From: JL08 sp039969355 | GTDB taxonomy: Bacteria > Pseudomonadota > Alphaproteobacteria > Rhodobacterales > Rhodobacteraceae | NCBI GenBank assembly: GCA_039969355.1 | Contig: JBDVOA010000031.1 | Coordinates: 62,001-126,000 of the forward strand | DNA: 64,000 nt | Reading direction: 5' to 3' | Shown here: positions 9,037 through 18,149 of the stretch, piece after piece | Layout of the letters: every line of letters begins with the position of its first letter | Position numbering within the stretch: position 1 is the first letter of the stretch | Made by a program: the position numbers and the translations under genes | Notes under the pieces: generated by a model | Databases searched by the model: none | Told to the model about the DNA's origin: nothing | The model's input: the letters and a program-made list of their open reading frames with translations, nothing else

Positions 9037-9494
9037 TCTTTTTCGGCTTTCTTTTCCCAACGTCCGCTTTCTTCTGACCAGTATTGTGCGGCGCATCCCG
9101 CGTCAGTCAGCGCCTTCCACTGCTCACGTGCTCGATTCAACGCCAAATCATCGTTGCCATCAAATAGGATACACACTCGTTTCATGCCGGCGACGTCCTC
9201 AGCCGAAACCTCAGCGCCATCCACTACCATCAGGCAGTCCGGATTGTTGGCAGCCGTGTTGTCAGTTCCCAGCAAAATCGGTTGATCCTTGTCTTGAGGT
9301 CCCCCGGCTAGTCCATGGGCCAGGAACCTGTCTTCAGGCCCTAACCACAATTGTTCGTCCAGCCAACTCATCCGGGACGCATCAGACCCACGCACAGCGA
9401 CACGCCACCCTGCCTGCCGCGCCTTTCCCAGTAAAGCAGGAAGCGCACGCTCAAGCGGGCCCTGCGTCAGATGATAAAAAAAGGCCGCTCCCAT
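9033..9494 (-). CDS. holC: DNA polymerase III subunit chi
   Basis: The 153-residue product matches HolC from end to end: FFYHLTQGPLERALPALLGKA at the N-terminus, WRVAVRGSD, then LDEQLWLGPEDRFLAHG and PILLGT, the conserved core that binds SSB and the clamp loader's psi subunit. The C-terminal region contains the Trp-rich KALTDAGCAAQYWSEESGRWEKKA. It starts 1 nt after the pepA stop, so pepA-holC form an operon, an arrangement common in alphaproteobacteria. Confidence 0.93.
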   Translation of the reverse strand: MGAAFFYHLTQGPLERALPALLGKARQAGWRVAVRGSDASRMSWLDEQLWLGPEDRFLAHGLAGGPQDKDQPILLGTDNTAANNPDCLMVVDGAEVSAEDVAGMKRVCILFDGNDDLALNRAREQWKALTDAGCAAQYWSEESGRWEKKAEKD

Positions 9495-9495
9495 G

Positions 9496-10974
9496 TTAAT
9501 CCGTCTCGAACATGTCCTGCACCAATCGGTTCAGCGCGCGAACACCCCAACCCGTCGCGCCTTTTGGTGCGTATTTTGTCTCTGATGTCACCGAGGCGAC
9601 ACCCGCGATATCCAGATGTATCCACGGCATGTCTTTCTTCACAAAACGAGCAAGAAATTGCGCAGCGGTAATCGACCCTGCCGGACGCCCGCCAACGTTT
9701 TTCATATCCGCAATGCGCGACTTGAGCTGATCGTCATAGGCTTGCCCCAAAGGCATCCGCCACGCACCTTCCTGTTCCGACGCGGCGGCCTTCAAGAACG
9801 CGTTGCACAGGTCGTCATCGTTTGAAAACACACCGGCTTTTTCATGCCCTAGTCCGATGATAATAGCTCCGGTCAGAGTGGCCAGATCGATCATACCGGC
9901 AGGTCTAAACCGATCCTGCGCATACCACATTACGTCACAAAGCACCAAACGCCCCTCAGCATCGGTGTTTATGACTTCGACGGTGTCTCCTTTCATCGAT
10001 TTAACCACATCACCGGGTCGCGTGGCATTGCCCGACGGCATATTTTCGACTAGCCCGACCAGGCCGACCACATTGGCTTTGGCCTTGCGCATCGCTAGTG
10101 CACGCATCACCCCTGCAACGACACCTGCACCGCCCATATCCATGGTCATGTCTTCCATGCCGGCAGCCGGTTTCATTGAAATCCCTCCGGTGTCAAAAAC
10201 AACGCCCTTGCCGACCAGAGCCAGTGGCGCGTCGTCTTTCTTGCCGCCCTTCCACTGCATCACAGCAACCTTGGAAGGGCTGTCCGACCCCTGCCCGACA
10301 CATAAAAGTGTTCGCATTCCTAGTTTTGCCAGCTGCTTTTCGTCCAAAACTTCAACTTCAAGGCCCAGAGAAGACATCGCCTCCAGCCGATCTGCGAATT
10401 CAGTGGTTGTCAGTACATTTGCAGGTTCATTTGTGAGATCGCGCGTCATGAAGACCCCATTGACCACGGCCAACAGCGGTGCAGCAAGGGTCGTCATGTC
10501 TTCTGGCTTGCTAACCATCAAACGTGCAGCAGTCACGCCTTCCGATTCTGCTTCTTTGCTTTTATGGTCGTCAAACGCATAATCTCGCAGCGCCAAGCCA
10601 AATGCGATCTCTGCTGATTTAGGCGAACTTCCTGCCAAAACCAGCAGCGGCGCGTCGCCACGCAACTTGGCTAGTGCCGCGCCCCCTTTGCGAGCCTCTT
10701 CTACAGTTGGCCGACGCGCCAGACAAAGGATGTCCACAGCAATGGCAGACATGCCGACCGGATACGCAATTGTCAGGGCCTGGCCTGCCTTGGCCTTAGC
10801 AAATTGTTGCCCCTCAACCAGCCGAACCAACGCTCCCTTGGTCAACCTGTTCACACGACGAGCCCCCGCATCCAGACGTCCGTCAGAATCAACAACTACT
10901 GCGACGCGACCGTCGGCTTGCGCTATGGCGTCTAAATCTGTGGCTTCAAAGGTAATTTCTATTGGCTCTGACAT
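9496..10974 (-). CDS. pepA: leucyl aminopeptidase (M17)
   Basis: PepA removes N-terminal amino acids from peptides in the cytoplasm using two metal ions. The 492-residue length is typical. The metal and catalytic motifs are intact: VGKGVVFDTGGISMKP with the catalytic Lys and Asp, MTMDMGGAGVV, and NTDAEGRLVLCD, the family signature. The N-terminal ~170 residues form the variable macro-like domain. A GGAGAG Shine-Dalgarno precedes the ATG at 10974. The gene is divergent from lptF across 131 bp and is followed by holC with a 1-nt gap. Confidence 0.96.
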   Translation of the reverse strand: MSEPIEITFEATDLDAIAQADGRVAVVVDSDGRLDAGARRVNRLTKGALVRLVEGQQFAKAKAGQALTIAYPVGMSAIAVDILCLARRPTVEEARKGGAALAKLRGDAPLLVLAGSSPKSAEIAFGLALRDYAFDDHKSKEAESEGVTAARLMVSKPEDMTTLAAPLLAVVNGVFMTRDLTNEPANVLTTTEFADRLEAMSSLGLEVEVLDEKQLAKLGMRTLLCVGQGSDSPSKVAVMQWKGGKKDDAPLALVGKGVVFDTGGISMKPAAGMEDMTMDMGGAGVVAGVMRALAMRKAKANVVGLVGLVENMPSGNATRPGDVVKSMKGDTVEVINTDAEGRLVLCDVMWYAQDRFRPAGMIDLATLTGAIIIGLGHEKAGVFSNDDDLCNAFLKAAASEQEGAWRMPLGQAYDDQLKSRIADMKNVGGRPAGSITAAQFLARFVKKDMPWIHLDIAGVASVTSETKYAPKGATGWGVRALNRLVQDMFETD

Positions 10975-11105
10975 CGTACTCTCCTGCTGTGACAGCCACA
11001 GACCTAGCGCGCCACCACAGCGAAGACCAGATAGCAGTTTTCCCCGGATTCAAATTGCTCTATCGTCGCCCAAAATATCCACATGCACGTCCAGAGGGGG
11101 CCGCA

Positions 11106-12233
11106 TTGTCAAAATTTGACAGATATGTGCTGTCGCAACTGCTAGTGCTGTTTGGGTTTTTCTCTCTTATCCTTGTTGCTGTCTTGTGGATCAACAAGGC
11201 TGTTTCGCTGTTCGACAGACTTATCGGTGATGGTCAGTCCGCGCTTGTCTTTCTCGAATTTTCCGCTTTGGGCCTGCCCAGTCTGATCAGCATCCTTATG
11301 CCCGCTGCGGCCTTTGCTGCCGCCATTTACATCACCAATCGCCTCAATAATGAAAGCGAGCTGACGGTAATGCAGGCCACAGGTTCCAGTCCCTGGCGGC
11401 TGGCGCGCCCTGTTGTAGTGTTTGGCTTGTTTGTTGGCATCATGTTGTCTTTGTTGACGCATTTTCTTGTGCCGACTTCTCGATATCAATTGAGTGTTCG
11501 AGAAGCAGAAATTTCGAAAAACATTACATCCAGACTTCTTACCGAAGGCACTTTCTTGCATCCCAGTTACGGCGTCACCTTTTATATTGGCAAGATCGAA
11601 CCTGATGGCACTTTGAACAATGTTTTTCTTTCGGATCGCCGCAATCCGGCCCGTGCAGTAACATATACAGCCGCCAATGCCTTTCTGGTTCGGGAAGGTG
11701 AAGCGGCAAAGCTGATCATGGTCGACGGCCTAGCTCAGGCCTACGTCGACGCGACCCAGCGGTTGTCTACAACCAATTTTTCAGACTTTTCCTATGATAT
11801 CAGTGAATTGAACAAGGGTCCAACGACACCTAACCGATCTGAACGCGAAATCCCAACGCCCGAAATCTTGCGCGCAGGCGACGATATTGCGGAACTGACC
11901 GATGCGACACCTGTTAAGGTCTTGCGCGAAGTACACGCACGGTTTGCGGCTCCGTTTTTCTGTGTCGCAACTGCCTTGATCGGCTTTTCCACGTTGCTGT
12001 TGGGTGGGTATTCCCGCTTTGGCGTCTGGAGGCAGATTGGATTGGCTCTTGCTGTGCTGATCGCGCTCGAGATGCTGCGGGGGGCGGCAATCAAGGCGAT
12101 GGACGGCAATATTGAGTTCTGGCCATTGATGTACGCCCCATCTGCCTTGGGCATTGGCATAAGCGCTGCATTTCTTTTCAAGTCTGCTCGCCCCGGCCTA
12201 TTCCGCTTTAGACCAAGTCAGGGCGCGGCATGA
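11106..12233 (+). CDS. lptF: LPS export ABC transporter permease LptF
   Basis: LptF is one of the two permeases of the inner-membrane LptB2FG complex that pulls lipopolysaccharide into the Lpt bridge. The protein has two N-terminal helices, a periplasmic jellyroll domain (about residues 95-250) and four C-terminal helices ending in the typical FWPLMYAPSALGIGIS. The start is most likely a TTG at 11106, giving SKFDRYVLSQ at the N-terminus as in homologues; AGAGGGGG at 11093-11100 lies 5 nt upstream. The ATG at 10962 would add 48 residues unlike the family and overlaps the pepA promoter. Its stop overlaps the lptG start (ATGA). Confidence 0.93.
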   Translation: MSKFDRYVLSQLLVLFGFFSLILVAVLWINKAVSLFDRLIGDGQSALVFLEFSALGLPSLISILMPAAAFAAAIYITNRLNNESELTVMQATGSSPWRLARPVVVFGLFVGIMLSLLTHFLVPTSRYQLSVREAEISKNITSRLLTEGTFLHPSYGVTFYIGKIEPDGTLNNVFLSDRRNPARAVTYTAANAFLVREGEAAKLIMVDGLAQAYVDATQRLSTTNFSDFSYDISELNKGPTTPNRSEREIPTPEILRAGDDIAELTDATPVKVLREVHARFAAPFFCVATALIGFSTLLLGGYSRFGVWRQIGLALAVLIALEMLRGAAIKAMDGNIEFWPLMYAPSALGIGISAAFLFKSARPGLFRFRPSQGAA

Positions 12234-13333
12234 TCCTGCATTTCTACTTTGCGCGCCGCTTTCTGATGAGCTTTCTGATGCTAGTATTTGTGTTTTTTGC
12301 GCTCGTCACGCTGGTGGATATGATCGAGCAGGCCCGCAAATTTCGCCACGAAGAAGAGGTCGGTTTGGGGGAGGTAATTCAGCTAACGTTGCTGAATACA
12401 CCGGAAACCATGAATCAGATTTTGCCGCTGATCATGATCCTCTCAACTGTAGTGCTGTTTCTTGGGTTGGCACGAAGCAGCGAGCTTGTGGTGACACGGG
12501 CGGCTGGGCGCTCAGCATTGCGTGCTTTGTTGGCGCCGATCGCGGTGGCGTTGATCATTGGTGGGCTGGCTGTAACCGTGTTTAACCCCATCGCTGCTGC
12601 AACGACAAATCGATACAAGGAACTGGCAAATCACTACCGCTCAAACGGAACTGCCGCGTTCTCGATCAGCGGTGAAGGTCTTTGGCTGCGTCAAGGCACC
12701 CCGGGCGAGCAGACCGTGATCCGGGCTTTGCGTGCAAATAGCGACGCGAGCATCCTCTACGATGTGTCGTTCATTACCATTGAACCTAGCACAGGGGCAC
12801 CGACAAGCCGTATCGAAGCGTCAAGTGCACAGTTGTTTGAAGGAGCATGGGCATTGCGCAAAGCAAAGGTTTGGACTTTTGCAACAGGCGAAAACCCCGA
12901 GGCATCGGCCGAAACCCATGACACATTGTCGCTGAGCTCTACGCTGACACTAGATCGGATACAGGACAGCATGGGGACGCGGACCAGCACGTCAATCTGG
13001 GACATGCCGCAGTTAATCAGCCAGCTTCAGCGCGCCGGGTTTTCAAGCAGACGCCATCAGGTCTGGTATCAGGTGGAACTGGCCCAGCCGTTGTTTCTGG
13101 TCGCCATGGTGCTGATGTCCGCAGCATTCACCATGCGACATACGCGGTTTGGCGGGACTGGAATTGCGGTGCTTTCCGCGGTTCTTTGCGGATTTGGTCT
13201 TTATTTCATCCGAAATTTTGCGCAAATCTTGGGCGAGAACGGGCAATTACCTATTATTCTTGCCGCCTGGGCACCGCCTGCAGCAGCGGTGATGCTCGCG
13301 CTTGGACTCTTGTTGCACGCAGAAGACGGCTAG
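12230..13333 (+). CDS. lptG: LPS export ABC transporter permease LptG
   Basis: LptG pairs with LptF. The 367-residue protein opens with the canonical LHFYFARRFLMSFL amphipathic/TM helix, has a periplasmic beta domain (about 130-260), and ends with four helices including SAAFTMRHTRFGGTG and the terminal LAAWAPPAAAVMLALGLLLH. The start overlaps lptF by 4 bp, and lptD begins 2 nt after its stop, so the LPS export genes are co-transcribed and probably translationally coupled. Confidence 0.94.
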   Translation: MILHFYFARRFLMSFLMLVFVFFALVTLVDMIEQARKFRHEEEVGLGEVIQLTLLNTPETMNQILPLIMILSTVVLFLGLARSSELVVTRAAGRSALRALLAPIAVALIIGGLAVTVFNPIAAATTNRYKELANHYRSNGTAAFSISGEGLWLRQGTPGEQTVIRALRANSDASILYDVSFITIEPSTGAPTSRIEASSAQLFEGAWALRKAKVWTFATGENPEASAETHDTLSLSSTLTLDRIQDSMGTRTSTSIWDMPQLISQLQRAGFSSRRHQVWYQVELAQPLFLVAMVLMSAAFTMRHTRFGGTGIAVLSAVLCGFGLYFIRNFAQILGENGQLPIILAAWAPPAAAVMLALGLLLHAEDG

Positions 13334-13335
13334 TG

Positions 13336-15498
13336 ATGCAGCGGCTCGTACTATCATTAGTCCTCTTGCTAGTAACTATGTCGCAGCTTGGCGCGCAACC
13401 AACCGATACGGATGAACCCGCCATTTTGATCGCCGACAACGTCTTTATCAGCGAAGGCAGCACGCTGGTGGCTGAAGGCAATGTCGAAGCGTTGCAAGGC
13501 GATCGGCGCCTGAAGGCGCAAAAAATCACGTATGACCGCAGCACCAGGCAAATGACAATCCAGGGCCCCATCGTCTTGCAGGACGGCACCGAAACTCTGA
13601 TCCTAGCTGACGCCGCTGAATTGGATCGAGATTTGCAGAACGGTTTACTGACCAGTGCACGCATGGTGCTGGATCAGCAATTGCAGCTTTCTGCTGCGCA
13701 CATATCTCAAACTGACGGGCGCTTCAGTCAGCTTTACAAAGCAACGGCTACCTCTTGCCAGATATGCGAAGACGGGTCGCCACCTCTTTGGCAAATACGG
13801 GCAAAACAGGTAATCTATGACGACGTCGAGCAGCAACTTTATTTTGATCACGCCCAATTCAGAGTTTTGGATGTTCCTATATTTTATGCTCCCCGACTGC
13901 GCTTGCCCGGCCCTGGCCTGGAGCGCGCTACCGGTTTTCTGCGACCGTCTCTGGCCATCAACTCGCAATTATCGACGGGAATCAAGACGCCATATTTCTT
14001 CAAATTGGGGGATCACCGGGATCTGACATTAACCCCCTATCTGTCCTCCAAGACCCGCACTTTGGAATACAGGTATCGACAGGCGTTCAGGAACGGGCGG
14101 ATCACTTTTGAGGGTGCGTTAAGTGACGATGATCTCGTTTTAGGTGAAACGCGGGCCTATCTGTTTGCCAGAGGGTACTTCAACCTCAAACGCGACTACA
14201 AGCTGTCCTTTCAAATAGAGGCGACGAGCGACAAGGCCTACCTCAAAGACTATGATTATTCCGACGCGGACAGGCTAACATCAGAAATTGCGATCAGCCG
14301 GACCAAACGCGATACCTACTTTTATGCCGGGCTGGTGAACTACTATTCACTGCGTGATGACGTCAGCAACGATACTGAGCCTACGATCATTGGCGATATT
14401 TTCTACGACAGGCGATTCTTTCCGACGGGCATCGGCGGCGAACTACGCGTCAGGCTGGATTTCCATTCTCACTACCGGCATTCGGATCTGGATACCGATG
14501 GATCTGACAGCGACAGTATCGTGGACGGGCGCGATGTAACGCGACTGTCGTCTGAGTTGCTGTGGCTGCGCGACTGGACCTTTGGAAATGGGCTTCGGGT
14601 CGATGCCAAGGCAGGGATTGCTGTCGATTTCTTCAACATTCGTCAGGATGTCAACTACGACTCGGTGGTAACCGAAATTGCCCCGCAAACGGCTTTGGCT
14701 CTAAGTTACCCTATGACCCGCTCAATGGGCAACGGCGTCGTCCACTATCTGAACCCGGTGGCCCAGGTTGCCTGGGTGGGCGGTTCGTCCAACAACGTGC
14801 CAAATGACGAAAGCACACGGCAGGATTTTGACGAGGGCAATCTACTTTCCCTGTCACGGTTTCCGGCCGTGGACCGTCGGGAACGCCGCGTGGTCGCTGC
14901 TTATGGCATGAACTGGACGCGAATCGATCCGACCGGATGGGAGGCGCGGTTGAACATCGGTCAGGTCATACGTGAAGAAGCTAACGATAACTTTACGTTC
15001 ACCTCTGGTCTGCGGGGCACCCAGTCGGACTATCTGATCGCCGGGCAACTCAAGACGGCGAATGGCCTGAACTTGACCGCCCGCACTCTGTTTGATGAAG
15101 GCCTGAATTTTTCAAAAGCTGAAATTCGAACCTCCTATTTTAGTGAGAAAATAAACATTGCTGGCAGCTATGTCTGGCTCACCGCCGATCCGCTGGAAAA
15201 CCGTGCTGACCCGGTATCCGAAGTGGCGGTTGCAAGCAGTTTTCCGCTGAGCCGCCATTGGCGAGCCAGGGCAAACTTCCGCTACGACATCGAAGAATTT
15301 GGAACTACTCGCGCGGGTGCGGGTCTGATCTATCGCAATGAATGTGTTGAGGTTGATCTTTCGGTCCAGCGGCGCTTTACATCGTCATCGGTTGTTGATC
15401 CTTCAACCACTTTCGGGTTTACCATTTCATTGGCCGGTTTTAGTGCAATGACGGCTTCAGAAAGTTACACAAGGTCATGCGGGAAACAAGCAAAATGA
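13336..15498 (+). CDS. lptD: LPS-assembly outer membrane protein LptD
   Basis: LptD is the outer-membrane barrel that inserts LPS into the outer leaflet together with LptE. The 720-residue product has a signal peptide (MQRLVLSLVLLLVTMSQLGA), an OstA/LptA-like jellyroll (about 30-150: ADNVFISEGSTLVAEGNVEA) and a long beta-barrel. The segment SCQICEDGSPPLWQIRA carries the Cys pair typical of alphaproteobacterial LptD, followed by FYAPRLRLPGPGLERATGFL at the barrel entrance. The ATG at 13336 gives the signal peptide; a longer in-frame extension to 13186 lies inside lptG and is rejected. Its stop overlaps the surA ATG. Confidence 0.94.
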   Translation: MQRLVLSLVLLLVTMSQLGAQPTDTDEPAILIADNVFISEGSTLVAEGNVEALQGDRRLKAQKITYDRSTRQMTIQGPIVLQDGTETLILADAAELDRDLQNGLLTSARMVLDQQLQLSAAHISQTDGRFSQLYKATATSCQICEDGSPPLWQIRAKQVIYDDVEQQLYFDHAQFRVLDVPIFYAPRLRLPGPGLERATGFLRPSLAINSQLSTGIKTPYFFKLGDHRDLTLTPYLSSKTRTLEYRYRQAFRNGRITFEGALSDDDLVLGETRAYLFARGYFNLKRDYKLSFQIEATSDKAYLKDYDYSDADRLTSEIAISRTKRDTYFYAGLVNYYSLRDDVSNDTEPTIIGDIFYDRRFFPTGIGGELRVRLDFHSHYRHSDLDTDGSDSDSIVDGRDVTRLSSELLWLRDWTFGNGLRVDAKAGIAVDFFNIRQDVNYDSVVTEIAPQTALALSYPMTRSMGNGVVHYLNPVAQVAWVGGSSNNVPNDESTRQDFDEGNLLSLSRFPAVDRRERRVVAAYGMNWTRIDPTGWEARLNIGQVIREEANDNFTFTSGLRGTQSDYLIAGQLKTANGLNLTARTLFDEGLNFSKAEIRTSYFSEKINIAGSYVWLTADPLENRADPVSEVAVASSFPLSRHWRARANFRYDIEEFGTTRAGAGLIYRNECVEVDLSVQRRFTSSSVVDPSTTFGFTISLAGFSAMTASESYTRSCGKQAK

Positions 15499-16712
15499 AA
15501 TTCCTTTGGTTGCACATGTTAGGTGCTTTGGCCCTGATCGGCTATTTGGATACTCGGTTGGCATTGGCGCAGGGCCAGTTTGATCCTGCCATTCTCGTCA
15601 ATGAGGATGCGATCACCGGCTACGAACTGGAACAGCGCGAATTATTTCTGCGCGCACTGAAAGCGCCCGGCGACGTTGCCGTTGAAGCTCGCAAAGGACT
15701 GATCGAAGATCGGCTTAAGCTACAGGCAGCCCGCGCGGCCGGAATTGAACCTCTTCCCGAGGGGATTGAATCCGGAATGGAAGAGTTTGCCAAACGCGCC
15801 AATCTGAGCAAAGATCAGTTTGTCGCAGAACTAGAACGTGTCGGTGTGTCGAAAGAAACTTACCGGGACTTCGTTTCATCCGGAATAGTCTGGCGTGAAG
15901 TGGTTCGGCAGCGTTTTGGCAGGCAGGCGCAAGTTTCGGAAGCCGAGATTGATCGAGCCCTTCAAGCGACCGGGGATTCGGGCGTTCGGGTGCTGATATC
16001 GGAATTGATCATGCCCGCGTCCGACGAAGAATTGCCTGTGGTTATGGAACGCGCAGAACGCATCGCCAAGATCACATCGATCGAAGAGTTCTCGGAAGAA
16101 GCGCGAAAGTACTCAGCGGCTGCAACCCGTGAAAATGGGGGAAAGCTTGATTGGTTACCGCTAGCCAACCTGCCCCCTCTGCTGCGACCACAGTTGCTGA
16201 CACTGACAACCGGAGAAGTCACAGCCCCTATTCCAGTGCCCAATGCTGTAGCGCTCTTTCAGTTACGCGGGATTCAGGAAACCACCCGCGATGCCCCCAG
16301 AATTGCGGCTGTTGAGTATGCCACATACTATATACCTGGTGGGCGTTCTGACGAGGCGCGGACCCGCGCGGCGGAGTTGCGCGCAGAAATCGACACCTGT
16401 GATGATCTTTACCGAATTGCGTTTGGACAACCAGAATCGGTCCTCAGTCGAGAAAGTCAGAAACCTGCCGAAATTCCGAGAGATATAGCGCTTGAGCTGG
16501 CCAAGCTGGATGATGACGAGATTTCGACTGCATTGACAACAGCGGACGGTCAGGCACTGGTTTTCCTGATGTTGTGCGGTCGCTCTGCCGAAATCAGCGA
16601 AGACGCATCTCGCGAAGATGTTGCGAGTTCGTTGCGCCAACGCCGCCTCAACACACTGTCGCAAAGCTATTTGGATCAGTTGCAGGCAGAGGCCCGGATC
16701 GTCGAAAATTGA
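15495..16712 (+). CDS. surA: periplasmic peptidyl-prolyl isomerase/chaperone SurA
   Basis: SurA assists folding of outer-membrane proteins such as LptD. The protein is about 405 residues with a signal peptide ending near ALA/QGQ, the SurA_N helical domain (about 30-150), and one clear parvulin-type domain (about 160-260: RVLISELIMPASDEE, YSAAATRENGGKLDWLPLANLPP). A second C-terminal parvulin-like region is poorly conserved. The ATG at 15495 overlaps the lptD stop (ATGA); a second in-frame ATG six codons earlier lies within lptD. In many relatives pdxA follows; here rsmA comes directly after a 67-bp gap. Confidence 0.9.
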   Translation: MKFLWLHMLGALALIGYLDTRLALAQGQFDPAILVNEDAITGYELEQRELFLRALKAPGDVAVEARKGLIEDRLKLQAARAAGIEPLPEGIESGMEEFAKRANLSKDQFVAELERVGVSKETYRDFVSSGIVWREVVRQRFGRQAQVSEAEIDRALQATGDSGVRVLISELIMPASDEELPVVMERAERIAKITSIEEFSEEARKYSAAATRENGGKLDWLPLANLPPLLRPQLLTLTTGEVTAPIPVPNAVALFQLRGIQETTRDAPRIAAVEYATYYIPGGRSDEARTRAAELRAEIDTCDDLYRIAFGQPESVLSRESQKPAEIPRDIALELAKLDDDEISTALTTADGQALVFLMLCGRSAEISEDASREDVASSLRQRRLNTLSQSYLDQLQAEARIVEN

Positions 16713-16779
16713 AACCGATTGGTGCCGGCCACGCTGCGCCGAAATTCGATCTGGTGGCGACAAGACGGCAGGTTCTTGC

Positions 16780-17625
16780 ATGATTGACCAACTGCCCCCA
16801 CTTCGTGAAGTAATTGCGACCCATGATTTGAGGGCGCGCAAATCACTGGGTCAGAACTTTCTTCTCGACCTCAATCTGACAGCCAAGATTGCGCGCGCCG
16901 CGGGTGATTTGAGCGGTGCGGACGTACTTGAAGTCGGACCGGGACCGGGCGGCCTGACGCGCGGGTTGCTGGCATCAGGCGCCCGCCGAATTCTTGCAAT
17001 TGAAAAGGATCCGCGTTGCATACCTGCTCTAACGGAAGTCGCTGCGGTTTATCCCGATAAACTTATTATAATCAATGGCGATGCGCTTGAAGTTGATCCT
17101 CTTGTTCACCTCAAGCCCCCAATCCGGATCGTTGCCAACCTGCCCTATAACGTCGGCACTGAGCTGCTGGTGCGCTGGTTGACGCCGCAGCAATGGCCTC
17201 CGTTTTGGGAAAGTCTTACTTTAATGTTCCAGCGCGAAGTGGCGGAGCGTATAGTTGCAGCCCCAGGTAACAAAGCATATGGGCGGCTGGCATTGCTGGC
17301 ACAGTGGCGTTGCAACGCGCAGATTGTCATGACGCTGCCACCCGGGGCGTTTACCCCGCCACCCAAGGTGTCAAGCGCCGTGGTTCACCTCAGCGCATTG
17401 TCTGAGCCGCGATACCCGGCGGACCCGATTGTGCTCAATCGTGTGGTTGCTGCGGCGTTTAATCAACGCCGGAAAATGCTACGTTCTGCCCTTAAGGGTC
17501 ATGTAGCTAACGTCGAAGATCACCTGATCGCCGCTGGGATCAAGCCGACTGAACGGGCCGAGCAGGTCCCGCTTGAGGCGTTTTGCGCATTGGCGCGTGA
17601 AATTTCATCTGCATACAAACTTTGA
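16780..17625 (+). CDS. rsmA: 16S rRNA (adenine(1518)-N(6)/adenine(1519)-N(6))-dimethyltransferase
   Basis: RsmA (KsgA) dimethylates two adjacent adenines near the 3' end of 16S rRNA during 30S maturation. The 281-residue protein has the N-terminal RKSLGQNFLLD, SAM-binding motif I VLEVGPGPGGLTRGLL, motif IV NLPYNVGTELL and the C-terminal helical domain with FNQRRKMLRSALKG. The ATG at 16780 is preceded by a GGCAGG Shine-Dalgarno. Upstream in-frame sequence to 16618 overlaps surA out of frame and is not coding. Confidence 0.96.
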   Translation: MIDQLPPLREVIATHDLRARKSLGQNFLLDLNLTAKIARAAGDLSGADVLEVGPGPGGLTRGLLASGARRILAIEKDPRCIPALTEVAAVYPDKLIIINGDALEVDPLVHLKPPIRIVANLPYNVGTELLVRWLTPQQWPPFWESLTLMFQREVAERIVAAPGNKAYGRLALLAQWRCNAQIVMTLPPGAFTPPPKVSSAVVHLSALSEPRYPADPIVLNRVVAAAFNQRRKMLRSALKGHVANVEDHLIAAGIKPTERAEQVPLEAFCALAREISSAYKL

Positions 17626-17705
17626 ATTGTACACACTTGTGCGGATCTATTTCTGTCTCCGCCTCAATGAAATATCCATTTTTCAACAACCCTCGCAAAA
17701 CTTAG

Positions 17706-18149
17706 TCAACGCCCTTTTGGCGTAGCTCCGCATGCCGCGGAGAAGAGTGCAAAAGTTGTGTTGTCTGATTGACCATCGAACGATGGTAGTAATTTTAGTT
17801 CGACGCAAACCCGCTTTGAAAAAGCTTCAAAAGGAGTTTCTCGGTCAACAATAGCAATAATAATAAGGCCGAGAGTAGCGACAACTGCTGCGCCTGCGCC
17901 CCACTTCAGAAACACTCTATGTCTGGGATTCGAACCCATCTTAGTAGCATTTTCAGGGCCAATAGAAGGATTAGAATCTGTCCTTTCAGGGATCTCTCTA
18001 CTTCCAATACCTACGGGCCGATTTACCTTTGATTGCAAATTTTCTGAGGGAGGTTGTGAGGAAAACGCCCTCTTTCTCTTTCGGCCACTGCTAGGGATGG
18101 TAAAATCGCCCTTGTCCCTGACAGTTCCTCCGCTCTTCTTCAATGTCAT
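17706..18149 (-). CDS. unknown single-span membrane protein, partner of the GTPase
   Basis: I do not recognise this 147-residue protein. Residues 1-78 are hydrophilic, basic and probably disordered (Ser/Pro/Arg/Lys rich, with a GRKRKRAF patch). A single membrane helix spans about 80-101 (FLKWGAGAAVVATLGLIIIA). The remaining ~45 residues contain two Cys (115 and 140) and would be periplasmic if the positive-inside rule holds. The ATG overlaps the stop of the upstream GTPase gene by 4 bp, so the two are co-translated. Base composition is more AT-rich than the flanking housekeeping genes, which suggests acquisition as a pair. Confidence 0.7.
   Translation of the reverse strand: MTLKKSGGTVRDKGDFTIPSSGRKRKRAFSSQPPSENLQSKVNRPVGIGSREIPERTDSNPSIGPENATKMGSNPRHRVFLKWGAGAAVVATLGLIIIAIVDRETPFEAFSKRVCVELKLLPSFDGQSDNTTFALFSAACGATPKGR

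Noticed and set aside
10962..11105. 48-residue N-terminal extension of LptF
   Set aside because: It is not LptF-like and runs through the pepA-lptF divergent promoter region; the TTG at 11106 has a strong Shine-Dalgarno.
16574..16783. Frame overlapping surA and ending on the rsmA start as a possible pdxA remnant
   Set aside because: Its translation shows no PdxA motif; most of it lies inside surA in another frame.
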